This document shows positions 34,972 to 43,889 of a stretch of 47,507 bases of DNA, piece after piece. The stretch is from DATGMS01 sp040905145. Lineage in GTDB: Bacteria; Bacteroidota; Bacteroidia; Cytophagales; Cyclobacteriaceae. The first letter of the stretch is position 1. Each line of letters opens with the position of its first letter. The notes under the pieces are model-generated. The model had not been told where the DNA came from and did no database searches. It worked only from the letters and a program-made list of their open reading frames with translations. Position numbers and translations under genes: made by a program. The stretch is from NCBI GenBank assembly GCA_040905145.1, contig JBBDSC010000069.1, positions 1 through 47,507 of the forward strand. The letters are read 5' to 3'.

Positions 34972-35781
34972 CTAAAATATACCAGAGGTGATACCATAGA
35001 AAAATAATATGGCTGTAACAAAAGATATCCCCAATTGTAAAGAAGCTGCCAAGTTATCCCCTGCACCTATTTGCCTGATTTTCATCGGTTGTAAATATAG
35101 GATGTCATTGGGCTGGATAAAGTAAAAAGGAGAGGCCAATAGCTGCCTGTCATTGAGGTTGATCTGATGGATCCTTGTTCCACCGTCATACTGCCGGATC
35201 AAAAACAGTTCATTTTTCTTGGCCAAAATATTGGATTCTCCCGATAAGGCCAAAGCATCAAAAATGGTAGCTCTGTTTTTGAGGATTACTTTTGTGCCTG
35301 AGCTACTGAACTCTCCTAAAGCGGTAAAACGGATGCCTCCGATCCGCAGATTAACATATACCTCCTCTTTAAAATATTCATTCACTGCTTTCTCGATTTT
35401 TTCCCTGGCCATTTCCTCACTAAGCCCCCCAATTTCTATTAATCCAATTACCGGCATCCTTACATGTCCATTTTTATCTATAGAATATCCTGTATGATAA
35501 AAAATATCTCCTCCTCCGATAACTCCTCCGGATCCCGTTCTGAGGTTATTGGTCCCTTTAAATTCAAATGCCTTAATCAGTTCCTCATTAGAGGAGGCAA
35601 AGTCAATATCAACAATGTCAAATGGCTGAAGAATATACTCATAATCTACATCGGCGTAAGGTATAAACTCATTCAGCTCAATGGGTTCATTTTCAGAAAG
35701 ATTTTGTAGGTAGTTGATCCTTTTATTGCTGATGCAGGAGCCGGCCAGCAGGATAAGAAGTAAATAAAAGGCTTTTTTCAT
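34972..35781 (-). CDS. wza: Wza-type polysaccharide export lipoprotein
   Basis: The 269-residue protein has a lipoprotein signal (LLILLAGSC, Cys16) and the poly_export domain (YEYILQPFDIVDIDFASSN, GHVRMPVIGLIEIGGLSEEM). A SLBB-like domain follows (VNLRIGGIRFTALGEFSSSG), and it ends in a hydrophobic C-terminal helix (AASLQLGISFVTAILFF). It forms the outer-membrane exit channel for exopolysaccharide and pairs with Wzc. First gene of the wza-wzc-rfbB-thyA run, with a promoter box just upstream. Confidence 0.92.
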   Translation of the reverse strand: MKKAFYLLLILLAGSCISNKRINYLQNLSENEPIELNEFIPYADVDYEYILQPFDIVDIDFASSNEELIKAFEFKGTNNLRTGSGGVIGGGDIFYHTGYSIDKNGHVRMPVIGLIEIGGLSEEMAREKIEKAVNEYFKEEVYVNLRIGGIRFTALGEFSSSGTKVILKNRATIFDALALSGESNILAKKNELFLIRQYDGGTRIHQINLNDRQLLASPFYFIQPNDILYLQPMKIRQIGAGDNLAASLQLGISFVTAILFFYGITSGIF

Positions 35782-35819
35782 TATTGTTGGGGAATCATAA
35801 GATCCTCATCAAAATTAAC

Positions 35820-35845
35820 TAAATATAGGCGCAATGAAAATGCAA
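35820..35845 (-). promoter_or_regulatory. Putative wza promoter
   Basis: On the minus strand TTG (35845-35843) and TATATTTA (35827-35820) are 15 bases apart. The -7 box differs from TAnnTTTG at its last base and the spacing is slightly short. It lies about 40 bases before the wza ATG. Confidence 0.4.
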
Positions 35846-35984
35846 CCTACTTTTAAATATCGTAAACCGGTGCAATCATTCCACCCAAACCATCTCTGCT
35901 GCTCTAATGAACAGCAAAATCAGGCCGTAAGATCAAGATAACGCATTATAATGATGCAAATCCAAAACTGATACCTGCTAATTG

Positions 35985-37136
35985 TCATGCATCTAATAAT
36001 CTATTATAATTTTTTAATAATAATTCATGTATTAGGCACCTATTATATTTTTCATGCACTTCTTTATATAACTTTTCTGCGAAGCCGAACATGGTCTCCT
36101 TCTTGATATAGGCAAATTCCATCGCTTCCTTTAAAGCTTCTATATTTTTAACCTGGAAAACCAATCCTGTCTTTTGATGCGCAACCACCTCTTTATTGCC
36201 CGATATATCCGAACAAATTATAGGGCAGTGAATAGCGCCTGCTTCCAAGAGTACATTTGGAAAACCTTCCCTATAAGAAGGGTGTATTAAAACATCGGAT
36301 ATTGCCATATAATGCGCTACATGATCAGACCACTCCACATGGACAATCCTCGGGTGGTCGTATATCTTTCGGACTATGTCTTCCCTTAATGGGTTCAAAT
36401 CCTGTTCAAAAGACCCTAATAAAACCAGTTTTGACCTGTTTACTATTTTGGAATTTATAAAAGCCTCCACTAAATCCTCAATTCCCTTATCTTTAACCAA
36501 CCTTCCTACCGCCAGCATGATAAAATCATTTTCCCCGGGCGCCACACGCATCATGGCAGCTACCAGATGATTTTCCTTTAACCCATTCCTGTCATACTTG
36601 GCCAGGTCCACTCCATTTGAAGAGCCAGCACCTATCACTTTGACTTTGGAAATATCCACTAATTTTTCTGAAAGAATGAAATCTTTTAGCGAATTGGCAT
36701 TGGGCCACAACTCTGAACAAATTCGGAAAGTTAATTTTTCCATGACAATCAAAATCTTCTTTTTACGCTTGGCTGTCAATACATAGGGCAATCCTGCCAA
36801 GGTATGGATGCGGATCGGCATCCCTATGATCCCTGCCGCAATCATTCCCAACAAGCCAGCTTTAGGAGTATGGGTATGGACAATATCCGGTTTTTCCTTT
36901 TTAAACAGTTTGATCAACTGCCAAATACAATACAGGTCTTGAAAGGGAGTGATTCTTCTGGTAAAGGGAATTACCTGATGCGCGCACCCTTCCCTTTTCA
37001 CCACTTCATTGACCTCCTTTCCATCAGCGCTGACCATCAAAACATCCCAACCAGCCGCTTTCATAAACTTCATCTGGTCTGCCAACAACAGTTTTAAAGA
37101 AAGAGGGACTGTAGTGATCCTGATTAATTTTGGCAT
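35985..37136 (-). CDS. Glycosyltransferase family 4 protein
   Basis: The 383-residue GT-B enzyme has an N-terminal acceptor domain with DIVHTHTPKAGLLGMIAA and GMPIRIHTLAGLPY. The C-terminal nucleotide-sugar domain has MLAVGRLVKDKGIEDLVEAF and the E-x7-E site in REGFPNVLLEAGAIHCPII. It transfers a sugar, probably to a lipid-linked polysaccharide precursor, given the wza-wzc neighbourhood. It is separated from wza by about 200 bases and probably has its own promoter (TATATTTG at 37160-37167). Acceptor and donor are unknown. Confidence 0.9.
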   Translation of the reverse strand: MPKLIRITTVPLSLKLLLADQMKFMKAAGWDVLMVSADGKEVNEVVKREGCAHQVIPFTRRITPFQDLYCIWQLIKLFKKEKPDIVHTHTPKAGLLGMIAAGIIGMPIRIHTLAGLPYVLTAKRKKKILIVMEKLTFRICSELWPNANSLKDFILSEKLVDISKVKVIGAGSSNGVDLAKYDRNGLKENHLVAAMMRVAPGENDFIMLAVGRLVKDKGIEDLVEAFINSKIVNRSKLVLLGSFEQDLNPLREDIVRKIYDHPRIVHVEWSDHVAHYMAISDVLIHPSYREGFPNVLLEAGAIHCPIICSDISGNKEVVAHQKTGLVFQVKNIEALKEAMEFAYIKKETMFGFAEKLYKEVHEKYNRCLIHELLLKNYNRLLDA

Positions 37137-37159
37137 CTAAACAATTTACTTTTCAACGA

Positions 37160-37167
37160 CAAATATA
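37160..37167 (-). promoter_or_regulatory. Putative -7 box for the GT4 gene
   Basis: The minus strand reads TATATTTG, a perfect TAnnTTTG match 24 bases before the ATG. The region where a -33 element should lie is occupied by the perfect inverted repeat at 37180-37211. Confidence 0.45.
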
Positions 37168-37179
37168 GATTTTAAAAGA

Positions 37180-37211
37180 GATATATCTTGGATAAATATC
37201 CAAGATATATC
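37180..37211. promoter_or_regulatory. Perfect 14-bp inverted repeat, terminator or operator
   Basis: GATATATCTTGGAT and ATCCAAGATATATC are exact reverse complements around AAAT. On the minus strand it lies 62 bases after the stop of the cytochrome gene and 12 bases before the GT4 -7 box. No T-run follows immediately (TCTTTTAAAATC), so it is either a weak terminator or a protein-binding site covering the -33 region. Confidence 0.5.
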
Positions 37212-37272
37212 ATCACCGTTCCAATCCATTGTCTGTCCTACCGTATGTCTTACACAGCTTGTTTTACTACTC

Positions 37273-39231
37273 TTAATTCAGGGAATTGATCCATTTTGCT
37301 ATTTTAAGCGCGTCCTCGGTTGGAACATGGGGCATAGGAGGCATCGGTGTGGCATAATCAGGCCAGTTTTCCGGCTTTGGGGTATGGATCAGTTCTACAA
37401 TCTGCTCATCATTATAATTGCGTTTGGCGATTTCTTCAAAAGATGGGCCTACTTGTCTGGTGGTTTGGTTATGACATGCAGAACAAGTATTCCTTGCCAA
37501 AACAGGATTTATCATTTCAAGTGTGGGTGCTTCATCACCCGACTCTTCATTTGGTTTTGCCGCAGTTTCCGCTCTAGTTTCAGCGGGTTTTTGGGCGGAT
37601 TTTGCAGAATCTTCATTTTTTACGGTGGAATTCACCTTGCTTACTTCACTTAATGATAACTTAGTCCCTTCTGGGATATTATTTAAAGTGTAGTAGGCTG
37701 AAGGGTGAACCAAGGAATGAAAGTTATCTCTTTCCCTTACCCCTGGCAGAAAAATATGATGCACATAATAGGGACGCAAACCATCTACAATAATCCTGGC
37801 TTTCATACCATCTTCAGAAAGTTTGACCCCTTTGATGGTACATGCTTCATTGTTGACAGGTGGACTCCCATAAACAGGATAGTATTTATAGATATAGCTA
37901 TTCACCGAATAGGAAGCAATATCTTCTGCCGATTTTCTATCCACAGGTTTGGTGAACTCAATTTCAAAACCATCAGGCATAGCACGGACGGCCCTCATTT
38001 CAAAAGGCAAATCCTCATTCCAAACCAATCGCTGCAAACCTTGATTGGCCTCCCCTGCGGATCCCCATCCACGGTTGGTCTCCCCAACAAATAAGGATCC
38101 ATCCTTCGCCCAAGCCATTCGGAGCACGCCGGATTGGAAACCGCTTCGGAAATCAATGGAAGCCCCCTGATATTCCCCGTTTACTTTTTCCAGGAATACC
38201 CTCATGATTTTACTTTGTCCCTGATCACCCACCAATAGCTGGCCTTCAAATGGGCCAAAATGTCCTTTAGGGATTTTAATGGGCTCAGAAGTAGATATCC
38301 CATGGACCCCATAAGGAAACCATACAGCAGGTAATCTAAGATCGGGCAGCTGATCCTTCACGCCAGCCATAGTCTGAAAATTCTCTCCCTCAACATTTTC
38401 AGGTTTAATATATCTTCCCCGCTCATTTTTGACCTGTTGCGGATCAACGACCGAGTTGAACTGTTCAGTAGTCAAATCCAAGGGGGAATTGGCTAAATGG
38501 GTCCAATTTAAACCAGCCGGATGACCGGTGAAATCCCCTTTCCTGATATGCCATAGACCTCCAGACCCTATATAATCGCCTTGATTGTCGGTGTAAAAAA
38601 GTTCGTCATCTATTATTCCTATACCTGCTGGGGACCGCATACCCGTGGCCCAAGGTTCCATCTGACCATCCTCAGAGATTTTTACGATCCATCCACGATA
38701 AGGGACGCGACTTTCTCCACGCCACCATTCCTCATTGCCGAAAGCTACATTTCCCGAAACGAAGAACTTTCCATCAGGAGCAATTACAGGCCCATAACTG
38801 TATTCATGGTAATGACCCGAAACTGGCAATGCATACACTGTTTCAAAAATATCGGCCTCTCCATCCATATCGGAATCAATCAGCTTGGTCAGTTCCCCAC
38901 GCTGGGCACAGTATAAATGGCCGTCCTTATAGGCAAGGCCCAATACTTCATGAAGGCCAGAGGCAAATTTCCTGAAGAAAGGACGTGAACTGGTAGGATT
39001 TTCCACGATAAACACATCCCCCCTTCTGGTAGAGATACCCAAATTACCGTTTGGCAACACTACCAGGCCCCCCACTTCCAGTAAAGTGCCTTCAGGGGAA
39101 CTTACTTTCATAATCTTAAAATAATCTTCCTCTTTAGGTGATTCCTGAGCCAGTAATTGGAGGTTAATTCCTGCCAAAATTGCTGCAGTAAGTAATAAAT
39201 GTCCTATATGCTTTTTAATGGTATTATTCAT
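37273..39231 (-). CDS. Beta-propeller dehydrogenase-like protein with C-terminal cytochrome c
   Basis: The 652-residue exported protein has a signal peptide (HLLLTAAILAGINLQLLA). About 400 residues of glucose/sorbosone-dehydrogenase-like propeller follow (GGLVVLPNGNLGIST, SGHYHEYSYGPVIAPDGKFF, GMRSPAGIGI, LLVGDQGQSK). After a beta domain comes a charged low-complexity linker (about 545-570) and then a cytochrome c domain with CSACH (Cys583, Cys586, His587) and a Met ligand in TPMPPMPHV. It probably passes electrons from a periplasmic sugar or alcohol oxidation to the respiratory chain. It follows the DUF1080-PA14 gene by 19 bases. Confidence 0.85.
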   Translation of the reverse strand: MNNTIKKHIGHLLLTAAILAGINLQLLAQESPKEEDYFKIMKVSSPEGTLLEVGGLVVLPNGNLGISTRRGDVFIVENPTSSRPFFRKFASGLHEVLGLAYKDGHLYCAQRGELTKLIDSDMDGEADIFETVYALPVSGHYHEYSYGPVIAPDGKFFVSGNVAFGNEEWWRGESRVPYRGWIVKISEDGQMEPWATGMRSPAGIGIIDDELFYTDNQGDYIGSGGLWHIRKGDFTGHPAGLNWTHLANSPLDLTTEQFNSVVDPQQVKNERGRYIKPENVEGENFQTMAGVKDQLPDLRLPAVWFPYGVHGISTSEPIKIPKGHFGPFEGQLLVGDQGQSKIMRVFLEKVNGEYQGASIDFRSGFQSGVLRMAWAKDGSLFVGETNRGWGSAGEANQGLQRLVWNEDLPFEMRAVRAMPDGFEIEFTKPVDRKSAEDIASYSVNSYIYKYYPVYGSPPVNNEACTIKGVKLSEDGMKARIIVDGLRPYYVHHIFLPGVRERDNFHSLVHPSAYYTLNNIPEGTKLSLSEVSKVNSTVKNEDSAKSAQKPAETRAETAAKPNEESGDEAPTLEMINPVLARNTCSACHNQTTRQVGPSFEEIAKRNYNDEQIVELIHTPKPENWPDYATPMPPMPHVPTEDALKIAKWINSLN

Positions 39232-39250
39232 TTTTGATGTTCTTTAGCTA

Positions 39251-41086
39251 TTAAAATAGGAGGGTATAAACAAGGGATTCAGTGGCTGGAATAATCAGCT
39301 TCTGTTGTCCTGGCACCTTACGGATGACCGGTTTACCCTCTGCCAATTCCAGATAATAGGTCTTGTCATCTACCAAGTACATTCCCTCCTTAACTTCTTC
39401 AATGGTATTTCCCTGGGCAAGAAGGACATATAAATTATCGGGTATGTTCTGAATACGTATTTCCCTTTTGATTCCATGACCATTGGCCAACACACTAATG
39501 TCATCCTCTACTGAAGCACCATATGCTTCATAAAGGAAGGTGACTTCCTCCTTGTCATTGATTTTGTACCCCTTGGGCTTAAATGAACTGCCGGTAGTAT
39601 CGGCAACCCATAGGTCATCTTCCGAGGACAACTTGGCGATGGACAGTGTCGGTTTACCTAAATAGACCACACTACCCATGGGCCTGGAAGATCCATCACC
39701 CCTATTGTGCCACATTGGCGTAGCATTAAGGAATTCCCCTCTCCATATTTGGAAAAGACTTCCATGATCCATATCATAAGTGTAATGCACCTTAGCCTCA
39801 CTACCTACCGATACTGCATGTGTCACCCTTGGGCTATTGGGTAGATCCATAAAACTCCGCAACAAAGGCTTTTCACTAGGGTCGACCAAGATAGGATCTA
39901 CCGCATTGCTTTGTACCGCATTGCTATTGGTGAGTTGATATTCCCTGATCCCGGGCCCTGCAACCGCCAGACCAAGACCCGGCTCAACCCAGTCCATAAA
40001 TTTGGAATACAATAGTTCGAAATTCATTTCGCCTGCAGGCAAATCCACACTGCCTTTTCTATAGTCTCGCCCAAAGCTGAGAACTTTCTTATCATCAATG
40101 TTTACGCGCCCATATCCGCCTGGTACATTGAGGTTAAAAGTATATTCCCCGGCTTCTTTTACATTTAAAGTACCCGTATACTTGATCATATATTGCGCTG
40201 ACTTCGGATCCAGATTTGAAGTGAGGATGACCGAGGGACCTTCTGCCTCTGGAGGGAGACTATCAAAGCCAGCTTCATCTTCAAATCTACCGCCATAAAT
40301 AAAATAATTCAGGTCTGATAACTCCGGACGGGGCTTATCAAAACTGCTGATATTTATATTACGAAAAGCCACCGCTCCGTGATCTCCCTGTATGCGAAGT
40401 GGGCCTGTAGCTTTTTCATTATTTTCCATACCCCCTCTGGTTGGACCAAACAGTTCTACATTTTCATGGATAACCACTCCATTAAGCTCCACACGGAGAA
40501 TTTTGGCATTTTCAGTTTTATTTCCATTATCATCAAACCTAGGTGCTTGGAAAGAAACAATCAAATGCTGCCAAAGCCCTGGGGCACGGCTCACGTTTTG
40601 TCTGGGTGCATAGCCTTGAAAGCCCTTTTGTCCCTCAGGCTTGCTGTCATCCCAACGCTCATAAATCCCGCCATTATCTCCAGCCTTGGGATTTACCACT
40701 CCCCAGCTATCCAATAATTGTATCTCATAACGACCTTGAAGATAAATCCCGGAATTGGAGCCCGGGGCCATCATGTATTCCACTTCAAGGTCCATGTCCC
40801 CATACTCAGCTTGGGTATAAAGATCCTTTCCCTGATTCTTTTCGGTGGGGATATTGACTAATATCCCTTTTCCCTTAGAGGTCGTTAATGAATGGTGCTG
40901 GTCAAGCTCTGCTGAAACATCCCCTGCAATACTCCAGCTTTTTCCTGCATTACGAAAAAAATCCAGATCATTCAGTGGTATCTCAGCTTGGGCATTAACC
41001 CCATGGGTCCATGCAAAGAAGGTTATAGGTGTCAAAATTGACTTCACCACCCATTGTTTTAATTTAAAATAAGTTATTTTGTACAT
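39251..41086 (-). CDS. DUF1080 - PA14 secreted protein with uncharacterised C-terminal domain
   Basis: The 611-residue exported protein has three parts. Residues about 35-255 are a DUF1080/3-keto-disaccharide-hydrolase-like jelly roll (DLEVEYMMAPGSNSGIYLQG, YEIQLLDSWG, GPLRIQGDHGAVAFRNINIS). Residues about 280-380 are PA14-like (QYMIKYTGTLNVKEAGEYTF, FELLYSKFMDW). Residues about 410-611 are a domain with HYTYDMDHGSLFQIWRGEFL and GDGSSRPMGSVVYLGKPTL, which I know only as an uncharacterised companion of such cytochrome proteins. First gene of the operon with the cytochrome; together they look like a secreted oxidative glycoside-processing pair. Confidence 0.8.
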   Translation of the reverse strand: MYKITYFKLKQWVVKSILTPITFFAWTHGVNAQAEIPLNDLDFFRNAGKSWSIAGDVSAELDQHHSLTTSKGKGILVNIPTEKNQGKDLYTQAEYGDMDLEVEYMMAPGSNSGIYLQGRYEIQLLDSWGVVNPKAGDNGGIYERWDDSKPEGQKGFQGYAPRQNVSRAPGLWQHLIVSFQAPRFDDNGNKTENAKILRVELNGVVIHENVELFGPTRGGMENNEKATGPLRIQGDHGAVAFRNINISSFDKPRPELSDLNYFIYGGRFEDEAGFDSLPPEAEGPSVILTSNLDPKSAQYMIKYTGTLNVKEAGEYTFNLNVPGGYGRVNIDDKKVLSFGRDYRKGSVDLPAGEMNFELLYSKFMDWVEPGLGLAVAGPGIREYQLTNSNAVQSNAVDPILVDPSEKPLLRSFMDLPNSPRVTHAVSVGSEAKVHYTYDMDHGSLFQIWRGEFLNATPMWHNRGDGSSRPMGSVVYLGKPTLSIAKLSSEDDLWVADTTGSSFKPKGYKINDKEEVTFLYEAYGASVEDDISVLANGHGIKREIRIQNIPDNLYVLLAQGNTIEEVKEGMYLVDDKTYYLELAEGKPVIRKVPGQQKLIIPATESLVYTLLF

Positions 41087-41333
41087 TTATCTTTTATGAT
41101 TTTAGTAGAATTCCTACTTAATTAATACCGGCCCTTTTCAACTGTTTAACAGTCCAATGGTCCAATATGTGATTCAAGAATTTTTATCCCTGCGATTCTA
41201 CAAAAAAATATCTTCTAAGCAAAAGAATTTTTTAAATTAGCCACAAAACCTATTGATAATTTAAATTATCTTTAAGAAAGAACCTCCAGTTTAACTCTTA
41301 GGAATGGAAGATATTTTCCTAAGCAAACTCCTG
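41087..41333. other. Non-coding gap upstream of the DUF1080-PA14 gene
   Basis: About 250 AT-rich bases hold the DUF1080-PA14 promoter. The only structure noted is a short near-palindrome, AGTAGAATTCCTACT, near 41103-41117. No coding island is seen. Confidence 0.4.
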
Positions 41334-41382
41334 ATAAAAAAATCCCCTCCATGAGACGATCTCTCTCTCATTTGAGGGGATT
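41334..41382 (-). terminator. Intrinsic terminator after glnN
   Basis: AATCCCCTC (41341-41349) pairs with GAGGGGATT (41374-41382), and a short inner stem ATGAGA/TCTCAT extends it. On the minus strand a T7 run (GATTTTTTTATC) follows, correctly placed to end the glnN transcript 108 bases after its stop. Confidence 0.85.
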
Positions 41383-41489
41383 AAATTTCCTGCCACAAAC
41401 ACAAAACCTATATTTCAATTCTGATTATAAATCAGCTTGCTCAGGCATGGTAAATCTTCAGGTTTGAAGAAGAATTTTAAGCTGATTTT

Positions 41490-43652
41490 TTATTTTAAAA
41501 ACAACATTTCCCTATACTTCACCAATGGCCAATATTCATCATCAACCAGTAACTCCAGTTTATCCACGGCATATCTTATTTGGTCAAAATAGCCGTCTTT
41601 TACTTCGGTACCATAACCTTTTGCTTTTTTGACGATATCCTCTTCCTTGTTCAGCTTTTTTCTTGCATTGACCATGGCATTGATATTGGACTTCAAAGAT
41701 TCAATATGCCTGCTGATTTCTTCAATAGTTTCAAGGGCAGCTTTATTGTCCAGACCTAAGCCTTTTAACCCATTGGCATTGGTTATCAGTTGATTTTGAT
41801 AAGAAATAGCCGTAGGAATAATATGGTTCAAAGCCAGATCCCCCATAACACGGGACTCAATCTGCACCTTCATAATATAATTTTCCAGTCTTATCTCATG
41901 TCTTGCATGAAGCTCAACCTCATTCAATACCCCATGTCTTGCATACACAGCCTTAGTTTTATCACTAAGTAAGGCATCCAAAGCAAACGGAGTACTTTTT
42001 ACATTGGGCAGTCCCCTTCTTTCCGCTTCCTTTGCCCATTCCTCAGAATAGCCATCTCCTTCAAATCTTACTTTTTTGCTTTCCTTGATGTATTTTCTCA
42101 ACACGTTTACAACAGCAATCTTTTTCTCTTTACCGACAGACACTTCCTTTTCTATATCCTTCTTCATCTCCTTTAGGACATCTGCAATTATCACATTCAA
42201 TGCAGTCATTGGACCTGCCACGTTGGCAGTGGAGCCTACCGCCCTAAACTCAAATTTATTTCCGGTAAAGGCAAAAGGAGAAGTTCTGTTCCTGTCTGTA
42301 TTGTCCAAAATGATCTCAGGAATTTTGCTGATCCCCAATTTCAAATACATGTTGTCGCCTTTCTCTATTTTTAGGTTGCCGTTTTTCTCCAGTTCATCCA
42401 GTACACCTGTAAGGGTAGATCCAAGGAAAACAGAAATAATGGCTGGAGGTGCTTCATTGGCGCCCAAACGATGATCATTACCGGCAGAAGAAATACTTGC
42501 CCTCAATAAATCAGCATGAACATATACCGCCTTGATGGTAGCCACTAGAAAACAAAGGAATTGAAGGTTTTCCCTGGCTGAGTTGCTGGGTTGAAATAAA
42601 TTCACCCCCGTATCCGTGATCAATGACCAGTTGTTATGCTTACCGCTACCGTTTAAGCCTGCAAAAGGCTTTTCATGGAAAAGTACTTTGAGGTTATGCT
42701 GTTCAGCGACTTTATTCATCAAGTCCATCATAAGCTGGTTATGGTCCGTCGCCTTATTGATCTCTTCATACAAAGGTGCCACTTCAAATTGTCCCGGTGC
42801 TACCTCGTTGTGACGTGTGGTGATAGGAATGCCCAATTTTAAAGCTTCAATTTCAAAGTGCCTCATAAAATCCTTTACCCGGCCTGGGATGGAACCGAAA
42901 TAATGATCATCCAATTGTTGGCCACGGGCAGGATTATGACCAAATACAGTTCTGCCCGCCATTACCAAATCAGGCCGGCAGGCATATAGTGCCTGATCAA
43001 TCACAAAATATTCTTGCTCCACTCCTAGGGAGGGGGTTACTTTTTTCACGTTTCTGTCAAAAAGCTGGCAGATATCCACCGCGGCAGAATTTATGGCCTC
43101 CACTGATTTCAATAAAGGTGTTTTGAAATCCAGTGCCTCGCCTGTAAAAGAGACGAAAATAGTTGGAATGCAAAGTGTACTGTCGAAAATAAACATCGGG
43201 GAACTTGGGTCCCAAGCAGTATAACCTCTGGCCTCAAAGGTCGTCCTTATCCCTCCATGTGGAAAGGATGAGGCATCCGGCTCTTGTTGTACCAAGGCCG
43301 CTCCCTTAAATTTTTCAATCCCTGACTGGGCATCAAAGAAAGTATCGTGTTTCTCAGCGGTGGAACCTGTCAAAGGCTGAAACCAATGGGTAAAATGGGT
43401 TATTCCTTTGGATAGGGCCCATGTCTTCACTGCAGTGGCTACTTCCTCAGCAGTTGATGCATCAATTTTAGCTCCTTTTTCTATCGAAGAACTTACCCTT
43501 TTGAAAATGGAAGGCGCAAGTGATTCCTGCATTTCCTTCAATCCAAATACCTGAGAACCAAAATAATCAGAGATTTTCAATGAGGGGGGAACTATGGAAA
43601 CTTTTTCCCTGGCCTGTACCATTGCAAGTGCTTTTTTTCGTAATGTTGCCAT
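41490..43652 (-). CDS. glnN: Glutamine synthetase, type III
   Basis: The 720-residue protein is the long GSIII form found in Bacteroidota, which makes glutamine from glutamate, ammonia and ATP. It has the N-terminal extension (SDYFGSQVFGLKEMQESL), then WFQPLTGSTAEKHDTFFD, GVEQEYFVIDQ with metal-binding Glu, the TRHNEVAPGQFEVAPLYEE loop, HEKPFAGLNGSGKHNNWSL and NDHRLGANEAPPAI. The helical C-terminal extension is complete. Size is normal. It stands alone between a strong terminator and a promoter box, diverging from mtaB, consistent with nitrogen-responsive single-gene control. Confidence 0.97.
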   Translation of the reverse strand: MATLRKKALAMVQAREKVSIVPPSLKISDYFGSQVFGLKEMQESLAPSIFKRVSSSIEKGAKIDASTAEEVATAVKTWALSKGITHFTHWFQPLTGSTAEKHDTFFDAQSGIEKFKGAALVQQEPDASSFPHGGIRTTFEARGYTAWDPSSPMFIFDSTLCIPTIFVSFTGEALDFKTPLLKSVEAINSAAVDICQLFDRNVKKVTPSLGVEQEYFVIDQALYACRPDLVMAGRTVFGHNPARGQQLDDHYFGSIPGRVKDFMRHFEIEALKLGIPITTRHNEVAPGQFEVAPLYEEINKATDHNQLMMDLMNKVAEQHNLKVLFHEKPFAGLNGSGKHNNWSLITDTGVNLFQPSNSARENLQFLCFLVATIKAVYVHADLLRASISSAGNDHRLGANEAPPAIISVFLGSTLTGVLDELEKNGNLKIEKGDNMYLKLGISKIPEIILDNTDRNRTSPFAFTGNKFEFRAVGSTANVAGPMTALNVIIADVLKEMKKDIEKEVSVGKEKKIAVVNVLRKYIKESKKVRFEGDGYSEEWAKEAERRGLPNVKSTPFALDALLSDKTKAVYARHGVLNEVELHARHEIRLENYIMKVQIESRVMGDLALNHIIPTAISYQNQLITNANGLKGLGLDNKAALETIEEISRHIESLKSNINAMVNARKKLNKEEDIVKKAKGYGTEVKDGYFDQIRYAVDKLELLVDDEYWPLVKYREMLFLK

Positions 43653-43682
43653 TTTTTAATTTTGTGGTTTTAAAATCAGGTA

Positions 43683-43690
43683 CAAATATA
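43683..43690 (-). promoter_or_regulatory. Putative -7 box for glnN
   Basis: TATATTTG on the minus strand matches TAnnTTTG, 31 bases before the glnN ATG. A second, overlapping-type ATATTTGG lies at 43692-43699. No TTG is seen at the -33 spacing. Confidence 0.4.
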
Positions 43691-43830
43691 CCCAAATATG
43701 TTAAAGTAAAAGAAATATGTGGAAATTTCAGCCATATTTTTCATTAATTGATGTCATTTTCAAATATAGATGCTCAAAATATGCCCTAATCCTTTGAAAA
43801 ATCCGAGATAAATCAAAAAAAAACAGAAAA

Positions 43831-43860
43831 TTGAAAACTTCCGGAATATACTTACCTTTG
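43831..43860 (+). promoter_or_regulatory. mtaB promoter
   Basis: TTG at 43831-43833 and TACCTTTG at 43853-43860 lie 19 bases apart, a full match to the Bacteroidota TTG-N19-TAnnTTTG promoter. The expected start would leave a leader of about 20 bases before the TTG start codon. Confidence 0.65.
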
Positions 43861-43889
43861 TGACTCATTTAACATCAAATTAAAAAGGT

